A DNA stretch of 7,299 bases. It comes from Bacillota bacterium (GTDB lineage Bacteria > Bacillota > Clostridia > Lachnospirales > Cellulosilyticaceae). Under the pieces are notes generated by a model, which saw nothing but the letters and a program-made list of their open reading frames with translations, ran no database searches and was not told where the DNA came from. The DNA lies in contig JAEXBC010000321.1 in the NCBI GenBank assembly GCA_023457875.1, positions 1 to 7,299 on the forward strand, given 5' to 3'. Both the position numbers and the translations under genes were made by a program. Positions 1 to 5,810 of this stretch are shown here, one piece after another; within the stretch, counting starts at the first letter, position 1, and every line of letters starts with the position of its first letter.

Positions 1-180
1 GTATATGGTTTTGATTCACCCGTACTAAAATGCTCCATTTTCCTTAAAAATGGTTCTATCCAGACGATTCACATTGGCCATGTTAACGAAGAAGAAAACA
101 TATGTTATGCCACAGTCAATCAAAACAACCATATTGTGACCATTCCTTACTTTGCACTCTATGAGTTTGACTTGTCTTAG
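1..180 (+). CDS. C-terminal end of a DUF4340-like protein (partial)
   Basis: An open frame enters from the left edge and ends at TAG 178-180, giving 59 residues that begin YGFDSPVLKC and end YEFDLS. The fragment alternates short beta-strand-like segments. It carries the pattern 'YG-(hydrophobic)-P ... LKNGS ... IHIG ... CYATV ... IVTIPYFAL', which resembles the repeated beta unit of DUF4340 proteins (YGLD-P ... L-DG ... L-IG ... YYAKV ... VY-I). Members are often membrane-anchored and sit near ABC-2-type export genes; that is family knowledge and cannot be tested here because the upstream part is missing. The codons are sensible and free of stops, and the gene ends 23 bp from the convergent cca gene. 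The frame is convincing; the family assignment is only moderate. Confidence 0.6.
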   Translation, partial: VYGFDSPVLKCSIFLKNGSIQTIHIGHVNEEENICYATVNQNNHIVTIPYFALYEFDLS

Positions 181-203
181 ATTTATTGACTACTTGTGTG
201 TTC

Positions 204-1568
204 TCAAATAGAAAGATGCTGCTTATAATGGCTCATGCAGTATTCGGTGAGCTTTGTTTTCTCGTTCATTTGCGGTGTACGAATCACCTTGTCAAGTGCA
301 AGGTCTAATAAATCACCTATAACCTTTCCCTTGGGAATGCCTTGCTTAATCAAATCCTCACCAGTAATAGATAGCATCATTTTATGGTAAGGTTCCTGAT
401 TTAGCATAACCTCCTCCTTGAGACGCTTTTGTTTCTCTATGGCTTCTACCTTATGAAGTAGCTTATCTGGATTTTGTGCTTTGGCATCGGCAAGCTGCAC
501 CTTTAAAAGTTCATCAAACAAAGGAGCACCTAACTCCATCATTACCTTCTTGACAAACACTTTTGAAAGCGTGTGCCCAATATGGCAATCATGAAATGCC
601 ACAAGCTTACACACATCTCTAATGGTGTTGTTATCCATTCTTAGGTCCTTTAAGATATTTTTTGCCATCTCGGCTGATTGCTTAGGATGATTATAAAAGT
701 GATCCACACCACGTTTATCTACAGTACGGGTATAAATCTTACCAATATCATGTAACAACATGGTTAGCCTTAACAATACAGTAGGTTCAATATTTTCCAT
801 TGCCACAAGGGTATGCTTTGCCACATTATAGATATGATGGGGATGATTCTGCGGCATCTCATAAGCCTTAGCAAACTCTGGCATAATGTATTCTAAAAGC
901 TTTAGCTGATATAAAAGGTCAATGTAATCTGGACGTGGTGATACACAAATCTTAAGAAATTCATCTCTGATTCTCTCTTTACTAATATGGCTTAATAGTC
1001 CTTTGCACGCTGTAATGCCTTGAAGGGTATCCTCTTCTATTTCAAAACCTAATTGAGCAGCAAAACGTACTGCGCGCAAAATTCTAAGGGCATCCTCCGT
1101 AAAACGCTCTTTGGCACATCTTACAGAGCGAATACAATGCCTCTGTATATCCTTTTGTCCTTCATAGGGATCAACAAACCCTCTTTCTGGATGATACGCA
1201 ATAGCATTCATGGTAAAATCTCGCCTAGATAAATCTAGGGTAATGTCTTCTACAAAGCTTACCTTATCTGGTCTTCTAAAATCTTTGTAATCCCCTTCTA
1301 TACGATAGGTAGTTACCTCAAAGTGTTCTGTGCTTAAGATAACCGTTACCGTGCCATGCTCGATACCTGTATCATAGGTTCTTTTAAAAATCCTTTTAAT
1401 TTGTTCGGGTTTCGCCGAAGTCGTAATATCCCAATCATGAGGGTTTCTATTCATTAATAAATCCCTCACACAGCCGCCTACAATATAAGCCTCATACCCT
1501 GCATCTTCAATTGCCTTAATAATATGTAGTGCCTCACTTGGGATTTTTTCATTATAATCTTTGTACAT
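204..1568 (-). CDS. cca: CCA tRNA nucleotidyltransferase with HD domain
   Basis: This 454-residue enzyme adds or repairs the 3'-terminal CCA of tRNAs from CTP and ATP, without a nucleic-acid template. The class II nucleotidyltransferase head is clear: VGGCVRD at residues 30-36 and the metal-binding DWD at 45-47. Then come the RRDFTMNA motif at about 115-122 and the EDALR nucleotide-selecting motif at 158-162, followed by RILRAVRF. An HD phosphohydrolase-type domain follows, with H245, H252 and HDIGK at 273-277, so this is the longer HD-containing form of the enzyme. Length is normal for that form. The ATG at 1568 is preceded by AGAAAGAGG about six bases upstream, which supports this start. 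The gene seems to be monocistronic: its own promoter lies behind the terminator of the upstream ABC operon. No clear terminator is visible in the 23 bp before the convergent neighbour. Confidence 0.95.
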   Translation of the reverse strand: MYKDYNEKIPSEALHIIKAIEDAGYEAYIVGGCVRDLLMNRNPHDWDITTSAKPEQIKRIFKRTYDTGIEHGTVTVILSTEHFEVTTYRIEGDYKDFRRPDKVSFVEDITLDLSRRDFTMNAIAYHPERGFVDPYEGQKDIQRHCIRSVRCAKERFTEDALRILRAVRFAAQLGFEIEEDTLQGITACKGLLSHISKERIRDEFLKICVSPRPDYIDLLYQLKLLEYIMPEFAKAYEMPQNHPHHIYNVAKHTLVAMENIEPTVLLRLTMLLHDIGKIYTRTVDKRGVDHFYNHPKQSAEMAKNILKDLRMDNNTIRDVCKLVAFHDCHIGHTLSKVFVKKVMMELGAPLFDELLKVQLADAKAQNPDKLLHKVEAIEKQKRLKEEVMLNQEPYHKMMLSITGEDLIKQGIPKGKVIGDLLDLALDKVIRTPQMNEKTKLTEYCMSHYKQHLSI

Positions 1569-1621
1569 TTCAATCCTCTTTCTATACCTGTATAGTACAA
1601 GTATTGACGTTTATTACGTTC

Positions 1622-1630
1622 ATTATATCA
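1622..1630 (-). promoter_or_regulatory. Extended -10 promoter of cca
   Basis: Read on the minus strand this is TGATATAAT, a perfect TATAAT box with the TGn extension, about 55 bases before the cca start. No good TTGACA box lies 16-18 bases upstream, so the promoter would rely on the extended -10. The leader between it and the cca ribosome binding site contains the dyad CTATAC-ct-GTATAG at 1582-1595. Confidence 0.55.
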
Positions 1631-1667
1631 TATCCACAAAAGTTATACATACTTGTGTTTGTCACAC

Positions 1668-1710
1668 AAAAAAAGGAACTTGAGTCCTTTTGGACCCTCA
1701 TTCCTTTTTT
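1668..1710 (-). terminator. Rho-independent terminator of the amino-acid ABC operon (possibly bidirectional)
   Basis: Imperfect arms at about 1668-1687 and 1692-1710 are separated by a TTTT loop. They pair through AAAAAAAGGAA with TTCCTTTTTT and GTCC with GGAC, with a small bulge in between. On the minus strand the stem is followed by a seven-T run, so it fits the end of the operon whose last gene stops at 1817. The plus strand also ends in a T run, so it could stop transcription in either direction. Confidence 0.75.
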
Positions 1711-1816
1711 AACTAAGACGCTTCTATCTAACTTTTACTCCAATTAATGCGCGATCTTCTCTACTTCTTATAATGGCTTACATCACTTACCACTTTAAAT
1801 AACCCAAACATCACAA

Positions 1817-2506
1817 CTAGTGCTCATTACTATAAATGTGCTTCTCTAGTACTTTTCCACTATCCATAGAAACAATACGATCAGCCACCGTCTTAGCAAA
1901 TTCCATATCATGGGTGATAATCAGCATGGACATTCCTTCGCCACTTAGGCTTTTAATAACACGTGCCACTTCCCCCGTAAGGGTAGGGTCAAGGGCTGAA
2001 GTAGGTTCGTCAAAGCACATAAGCTTTGGTTTAAGGGCTAAGGCACGCCCAATCGCAACACGTTGCTTTTGTCCACCTGACAGTTCATAAGGATAACTAT
2101 CAGCCTTATCAGCTAGCTCTAAGAAAGCTAAAATTTCCATAGCAGCTTCCTTAGCCTCCTGGGAATTTTGTTTTAATACTCGCACTGGTGCTTCTATGAG
2201 ATTCTCAAGTACTGTTTTATGTGGAAAAAGATTAAAGTTTTGAAAGACCAATCCAATATTTCTTCTTATTCTATTGATTTCCTGCTTGGAAGCATAAACG
2301 CCTTGCTTTAAAAGATATTCACCAGCAATTTGAATACTTCCCTTTGAACATTTTTCTAAGTAATTGATGCTTCTTAATAAAGTGGTTTTTCCACCACCAG
2401 AAGCGCCTACCACCACTACAATTTCGCCAGGGCGTACTTCTAAGTTCGCACCCTTTAAGACTTCCACATCTCCGTAGCTTTTATATAATCCTTCAATCTT
2501 GAGCAT
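1817..2506 (-). CDS. Polar amino-acid ABC transporter ATP-binding protein
   Basis: This is the cytoplasmic ATPase that powers the importer encoded by the two upstream genes (229 residues). Visible motifs are the A-loop Tyr11, Walker A GASGGGKTT at 34-42 and the Q-loop Gln89. Then come the LSGGQ signature at 142-146, Walker B ending LMCFDE at 162-167, a D-loop SALD at 170-173 and the H-loop His199. The closest known subfamily is the GlnQ/HisP type (polar amino-acid uptake). An open frame extends to 2533, but that would overlap the permease gene. The ATG at 2506 has AGGAGG six bases upstream, lies 10 bp after the permease stop and gives the family's usual MLKIEGLYKSYG start. The C-terminus is short: it ends soon after MDSGKVLEKH and lacks the usual tail with an RTK-FL-type motif. 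Substrate cannot be read from the ATPase. Confidence 0.93.
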   Translation of the reverse strand: MLKIEGLYKSYGDVEVLKGANLEVRPGEIVVVVGASGGGKTTLLRSINYLEKCSKGSIQIAGEYLLKQGVYASKQEINRIRRNIGLVFQNFNLFPHKTVLENLIEAPVRVLKQNSQEAKEAAMEILAFLELADKADSYPYELSGGQKQRVAIGRALALKPKLMCFDEPTSALDPTLTGEVARVIKSLSGEGMSMLIITHDMEFAKTVADRIVSMDSGKVLEKHIYSNEH

Positions 2507-2516
2507 CTTTTTCCTC

Positions 2517-3191
2517 CTATCTATAATAGTCAAATTTCTTTTCGACCTTAGTAAGTACTTTAGACAAAACCAGTACTAATAGCAAATAAACTATTGCTAC
2601 AATAATAAGAGGCAATAAGGTTGCATCTCGATTGGCTGCAATTTTTCCCACCTTAAGGACATCGTCTAGGCCTACTGCATAGGCAAGGGCTGTATCCTTT
2701 ACAAGTGTAATCACCTCATTAGAAATAGGAGGCAATATCCGCTTAACTGCTTGAGGCAATATAATTCTAAAAAAGGTATCTCTCTTAGAAAGACCCAAAA
2801 CCTCTGCGCCTTCATATTGTCCGTCATCAATGGAGCTAATTCCTGCTCTAAAAATCTCTGCAAAATAGGCTGCATAGTTAAGTATAAACGCCAGCAACAA
2901 AGAAGGCATACGTGCTATGCCAATCTTTAGAATAGGAAAACCAAAGAAGATAAATACAATCTGTAATAATAATGGTGTTCCTCTCATTAAAAGGATGTAT
3001 AATTCCATGATTCTGCTTAGAATCTTTATCTTTGATAAACGACATAGTGCAACAACTATTCCTAATGGAATAGCCGCTACTAAGGTAAATAAGAAAACCT
3101 GCAAGGTAACCCCTAGACCTTCCATAATCTGCGGTATCATCCCATTGATATATGATGCAATACTTGTTATTTGATCTACTGTTTGATTCAC
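2517..3191 (-). CDS. Polar amino-acid ABC transporter permease (HisM family)
   Basis: This 224-residue inner membrane subunit forms the translocation path and couples to the ATPase encoded just downstream. It begins with a short periplasm-side segment and then hydrophobic helices at roughly 26-50, 60-84, 96-117 and 190-212, with a weaker one near 155-175. RGTPLLLQ at 70-77 is typical of the His/Glu/Gln/Arg/opine permease family. The EAA coupling loop spans about 126-146 (YEGAEVLGL ... IILP). Length is normal. The start codon is GTG at 3191, preceded by GGGAGG at seven bases. Only one permease gene is present, so the channel is presumably a homodimer. The gene lies 46 bp after the binding-protein stop and 10 bp before the ATPase start, consistent with one operon. 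Confidence 0.93.
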   Translation of the reverse strand: MNQTVDQITSIASYINGMIPQIMEGLGVTLQVFLFTLVAAIPLGIVVALCRLSKIKILSRIMELYILLMRGTPLLLQIVFIFFGFPILKIGIARMPSLLLAFILNYAAYFAEIFRAGISSIDDGQYEGAEVLGLSKRDTFFRIILPQAVKRILPPISNEVITLVKDTALAYAVGLDDVLKVGKIAANRDATLLPLIIVAIVYLLLVLVLSKVLTKVEKKFDYYR

Positions 3192-3237
3192 GTTTCGCCC
3201 TCCCTGCTTTATCTTATTTACCTTAAGATTTATCTAT

Positions 3238-4026
3238 TTATTGTGTAATATCTTCACCAAACCATTTGTTTGATATCTCTGCAACCTTACCCTCTGCTTT
3301 AAGGTCAGCATAAGCTTTGTTAACCGATTCAATTAAATCAGTATCTTCTTTTCTCATACCAATACCATATTCTTCTTCACCAAAGTGTTCCTCTAATATC
3401 TTAAACTTTTCTTCTCCCTTTTTGCTGATATAGTATCTTACGATGATTTCATCCGCTACTGCAGCATCAATACGTCCTGCTTCAAGGTCCATTAATACAT
3501 CGTTATTTGACTCATAGGTTACGAGTTTTCCATCTTTAAAAAGGGCTAATATTTCGGGTTCATCAGATACAGCATCTACCGCTGTAGAACCTGTTTGAGC
3601 ACCTACTACTTTATCTGCTAGGTCTGACTTTGTATTAATAGGTGAGTCAGCTAAGGTAATCACTACCTGTCTATTTTTAAGATAAGGTGTACTAAAAGCT
3701 ACTTGTTCTTTTCTTTCATCACTAATACTATATCCATTCCAGATAAAATCAATATTACCGCCATTAAGCTCTGATTCCTTCATAAGCCAATCTATACTTT
3801 GAAATTCAATTTTCTTTCCAAGCTTTTCTCCTACTGCCTTTGCAAGGTCAATATCGAACCCGACAATCTCACCATTTTCATCTTTAAAACCCATAGGGGC
3901 AAAGGTATCATCAAAGCCCACAATTAATGCATCTTCTGATTTAGAACTGCAACCAGCTAACCCTAACGCTAAAACACCTACTATGGAAAGTACTGTTATT
4001 TGCTTAACTAATTTTTTAATAATCAT
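3238..4026 (-). CDS. Amino-acid ABC transporter substrate-binding lipoprotein
   Basis: This 262-residue extracellular solute-binding protein (family 3) captures the amino acid and delivers it to the permease. The N-terminus has a basic head (IIKKLVKQ), a hydrophobic core and the lipobox LAGC. Cys26 would be lipidated, anchoring the protein on the outer face of the membrane. The family signature GFDIDLAKAV lies at 56-65. It is followed by the characteristic WNGYSISDERKEQVAFSTPYL region, a GAQTGS stretch and GRIDAAVADE. The ATG at 4026 has a purine-rich GGAGGAGAGG ribosome binding site. It is the first gene of the operon, directly behind a strong promoter with an operator-like palindrome. The ligand is a polar amino acid by family; the sequence does not let me choose between cystine, glutamine, arginine, histidine or others. 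Confidence 0.94.
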   Translation of the reverse strand: MIIKKLVKQITVLSIVGVLALGLAGCSSKSEDALIVGFDDTFAPMGFKDENGEIVGFDIDLAKAVGEKLGKKIEFQSIDWLMKESELNGGNIDFIWNGYSISDERKEQVAFSTPYLKNRQVVITLADSPINTKSDLADKVVGAQTGSTAVDAVSDEPEILALFKDGKLVTYESNNDVLMDLEAGRIDAAVADEIIVRYYISKKGEEKFKILEEHFGEEEYGIGMRKEDTDLIESVNKAYADLKAEGKVAEISNKWFGEDITQ

Positions 4027-4052
4027 TATTTCCTCTCCTCCTGTATGATAAA

Positions 4053-4083
4053 TTATTTATGACTACTTATTTATGACTACTTA
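4053..4083. repeat. Tandem 14-bp direct repeat in the operon leader
   Basis: TTATTTATGACTAC occurs twice back to back (4053-4066 and 4067-4080), followed by a third partial TTA. The copies are identical. The repeat lies at and just after the predicted transcription start of the amino-acid transporter operon and before its ribosome binding site. It may be a replication-slippage duplication or a paired protein-binding site. Confidence 0.85.
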
Positions 4084-4086
4084 AAT

Positions 4087-4115
4087 ATTTTAGTGCACTA
4101 AAGCAATAAAGTCAA
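4087..4115 (-). promoter_or_regulatory. Near-consensus sigma-A-type promoter of the amino-acid transporter operon
   Basis: On the minus strand TTGACT (4110-4115) and TAAAAT (4087-4092) are separated by exactly 17 bases. That is one mismatch from consensus in each box. The predicted start of transcription is near 4080, leaving a leader of about 55 bases, too short for a T-box or riboswitch. Confidence 0.8.
4089..4102. promoter_or_regulatory. Perfect 14-bp palindrome overlapping the -10 box (probable operator)
   Basis: TTTAGTGCACTAAA equals its own reverse complement over all 14 bases. It covers four bases of the -10 box and ten bases of the spacer of the operon promoter. A dimeric regulator bound here would block RNA polymerase, so repression is the simplest reading. 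The TAGT/ACTA half-sites loosely recall TrpR-superfamily operators, but I cannot name the regulator with confidence. Confidence 0.65.
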
Positions 4116-4142
4116 CTTATTTTATTTAATCCTGCAAAATGC

Positions 4143-4241
4143 TTCTTACTGTATCTTAAGAAAATCATCTAAAACCTTTCATAAACTTCTCATTAAATCT
4201 TAATTATTCTCTTCATTCACTCTCATTTCACCCTTCTATAC
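4143..4241 (+). repeat. 11-bp phased series of pyrimidine/A-rich units upstream of the DUF4342 gene
   Basis: Read in steps of 11 bases, this stretch gives nine successive units: TTCTTACTGTA, TCTTAAGAAAA, TCATCTAAAAC, CTTTCATAAAC, TTCTCATTAAA, TCTTAATTATT, CTCTTCATTCA, CTCTCATTTCA and CCCTTCTATAC. Most start with pyrimidines around T-C-A-T, and the middle ones end in an A run. The two central units resemble a pair of PhoB-type half-sites (CTGTCATAAAT). The last unit overlaps a TATACT box at 4237-4242, which could be the -10 of the downstream gene; its -35 is poor. The periodicity is real but degenerate; a function is inferred. Confidence 0.45.
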
Positions 4242-4275
4242 TAATATCATCAAGAACAACGAAGGAGATTATTCA

Positions 4276-4752
4276 ATGGGTATTCAATTTAATAAAGAAA
4301 GTACAAATGATAATATGCAAAGTGAAAAGGAGAGAGCCAATATGTCAGTAACCTTAGAACAAATCGATTTAATTATGAAAAGAACATCTGCAACTTACAT
4401 TCAAGCAAAAGAAGCTTTAGAAAGAGCCAACGGAGATGTGGTTGAAGCAATCGCCACCATTGAAAGAGAAGGTAATGCAGGCTATAAAAGAGGAAATTAC
4501 AAAGCTGCAGAAGAAAAATTTAATACTTGTGTAGAAACACTTAATCAAAACCATTTTATTTTAAGCAAGAACGGTCACGATTATATACACGCGCCACTTA
4601 TTGCTGTACTTATTGCAATGTTACTTTGCTTCCACATTTCAATTTTAGCACTGCTCATCGCATTAATCTGTGGCTTTAGATTTCAAATTACAGACAAAGT
4701 GACTCATAAAGTACATTTCTCAAACGATCATTTTAAGTCATCCGATAGATAA
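4276..4752 (+). CDS. DUF4342-type membrane protein with UBA-like N-terminus
   Basis: A 158-residue protein of unknown function. Residues about 24-64 (SVTLEQIDLIMKRTSATYIQ ... ANGDVVEAIATIE) match the UBA-like helical module of DUF4342 proteins, which resembles the C-terminal domain of NAC and the N-terminal domain of EF-Ts. A 30-residue linker follows, longer than usual. Then come a short beta-like strand (HFILSKNGHDYIHAP) and one or two membrane segments (about 105-135), with a polar tail. The ATG at 4276 has AAGGAG eight bases upstream. A second in-frame ATG at 4342 also has AAGGAG, nine bases upstream, and would start MSVTLEQ as most relatives do (136 residues). It stands alone on the plus strand, divergent from the transporter operon. 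Confidence 0.82.
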   Translation: MGIQFNKESTNDNMQSEKERANMSVTLEQIDLIMKRTSATYIQAKEALERANGDVVEAIATIEREGNAGYKRGNYKAAEEKFNTCVETLNQNHFILSKNGHDYIHAPLIAVLIAMLLCFHISILALLIALICGFRFQITDKVTHKVHFSNDHFKSSDR

Positions 4753-4787
4753 TACATTTGATGTATCTATATTAATCTTACTCCTCC

Positions 4788-4826
4788 ATAAGAGGGGGCC
4801 ATCGCCATGCGATAGCCCCCTCTTAT
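4788..4826. terminator. Long GC-rich hairpin between convergent genes, probable bidirectional terminator
   Basis: Arms of 18 bases at 4788-4805 and 4809-4826 pair with a single C-A mismatch around a three-base CAT loop. The core GAGGGGGC/GCCCCCTC is very stable. It lies between the convergent ends at 4752 and 4899. Neither side has a proper T run (the plus side continues GTATTTATTA), so intrinsic termination is plausible but not canonical. A small second dyad, ATACAT-ttg-ATGTAT (4752-4766), overlaps the last base of the DUF4342 gene's stop codon. Confidence 0.7.
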
Positions 4827-4898
4827 GTATTTATTATGTATTCATAAATGATGTAGACCTTCTGATATAAATTCTTAATCCCCAATTTTACTAATACC

Positions 4899-5699
4899 TT
4901 ATTTAGATAGCTTCTCAATCACCAGCGTTCCCTTTTTATCCTCTTGTAATACTTCTTCAAGCTCATAGACTTCTTTAAACCGAATACAAAGTCCCTCATT
5001 TAATTGCATCACGTGCCCTGCAGCTATTTCTGCCTTGTTATCATAAACATGATAGAATATATCCTCAAACATACTATAAACCTCTTGGCTTTCATCAAAT
5101 GAGGCATAGTAGGCATACTCATAAGTATCGTATAGATGATTGCCCTTAGTTACAAACCATACACCCTCATTATAAGGAATTTTGACAAAGTTACGCCATA
5201 CCATCATCTCCGGCGCAGAGGCAAACTTCTTTGCCTCCTCATTTTCAACCATCCCATGAATCAATAAGGGTGTAAGGATATTCCAACTATATCTATTCAC
5301 CATCCCCACCAAGCCTTGTTCAAGAAAACCATACGCTAGTTTAGCATATGCATTAAAAACAACATTGATGTCATTACTCGTGCCTTCATAAAGCGCTGTC
5401 ATATGGTAACGATGATTCCTTATATCTTTCAGTTCTTTTGGCGTCCCATATGTACAGTCTATTGTATAGTGCGCAATCTCCTTTGGAATAGGTGCATCCA
5501 CACCTACTAACCTTATACTTTCTGTACCTATTTGAATCATATACTCTAAGTTTTCTGCTCCATCTAGCTGTAAAATAGGTGTAAGTTCGACGACTTCCCC
5601 ATCAATGCTACTGATCTTGTCACATATTTTATTTATATCTATTTGAAAAGCGCGTGGAAATAATAGATATAACATAAGTTTCTCCCTCACCATATACAT
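4899..5699 (-). CDS. DUF4261-like protein of unknown function
   Basis: A soluble protein of up to 266 residues with no signal peptide or membrane helix. Its layout resembles DUF4261 proteins: an N-terminal strand (LMLYLLFPRAF), then an acidic helix, an IRLVGVDAPIPKE segment, and a conserved HRYHMTAL strand. After these come an APEMMVWRNFVKI region and GVWFVTKG, and it closes with a helix/strand tail around AAGHVMQLNEGLCIRF. I see no catalytic motif and offer no function. Three starts are possible. ATG 5699 directly abuts a GGGGGG tract. ATG 5693 has that tract at about six bases, the best spacing. ATG 5675 has GGGAG at about six bases and would begin MLYLLFP. I list the longest form; the true start may be 2 or 8 codons in. 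It has its own promoter-like sequence upstream. Confidence 0.75.
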   Translation of the reverse strand: MYMVREKLMLYLLFPRAFQIDINKICDKISSIDGEVVELTPILQLDGAENLEYMIQIGTESIRLVGVDAPIPKEIAHYTIDCTYGTPKELKDIRNHRYHMTALYEGTSNDINVVFNAYAKLAYGFLEQGLVGMVNRYSWNILTPLLIHGMVENEEAKKFASAPEMMVWRNFVKIPYNEGVWFVTKGNHLYDTYEYAYYASFDESQEVYSMFEDIFYHVYDNKAEIAAGHVMQLNEGLCIRFKEVYELEEVLQEDKKGTLVIEKLSK

Positions 5700-5743
5700 C
5701 CCCCCTTATTTTGTTAGAATAAGACAATTTTTCTATATATAAA

Positions 5744-5772
5744 ATGATATCACAAAATTCTAAATACAACAA
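5744..5772 (-). promoter_or_regulatory. Promoter of the DUF4261-like gene
   Basis: On the minus strand TTGTTG (5767-5772) and TATCAT (5744-5749) are separated by 17 bases, and TGA directly precedes the -10 box (extended -10). It lies about 45 bases before the gene in the 111-bp gap after rnhA, so this gene can be transcribed independently. Confidence 0.5.
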
Positions 5773-5810
5773 CTTACTCACAAATTATTTATAATTTTTA
5801 TCCTATATTG

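Noticed and set aside
1529..1747. Plus-strand open frame antisense to the cca start and the intergenic terminator
   Set aside because: It runs through a terminator hairpin and the cca 5' end, has a GTG start with no ribosome binding site and a low-complexity Phe/Tyr/Leu-rich translation.
1765..1812. Short minus-strand ORF (MFGLFKVVSDVSHYKK) after the ATPase stop, considered as a displaced C-terminus
   Set aside because: It shows no similarity to the usual ATPase tail and has no ribosome binding site.
1836..2090. Plus-strand open frame inside the ATPase gene
   Set aside because: It is antisense to the signature, Walker B and C-terminal regions of a clearly conserved ATPase, and its translation has no domain-like pattern.
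2507..2533. Longer ATPase start with nine extra residues (MTIIDRRKK)
   Set aside because: It would overlap the permease gene by 17 bases and lacks a ribosome binding site, while ATG 2506 has an ideal AGGAGG and the family's normal N-terminus.
3211..3229. Small hairpin ATCTTA/TAAGAT between the binding-protein and permease genes
   Set aside because: A six-base AT-rich stem with a seven-base loop and no T run is too weak to call an attenuator, although such stems can stabilise the 3' end of a binding-protein message.
4027..4086. T-box or riboswitch in front of the amino-acid transporter
   Set aside because: The leader predicted from the promoter is only about 55 bases and contains no T-box or riboswitch core; the palindrome points to a protein operator instead.
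5784..5799. AAATTAT-tt-ATAATTT dyad after rnhA as a terminator
   Set aside because: The stem is all A/T with a two-base loop and no T run in the rnhA direction, so it is likely chance in an AT-rich gap.
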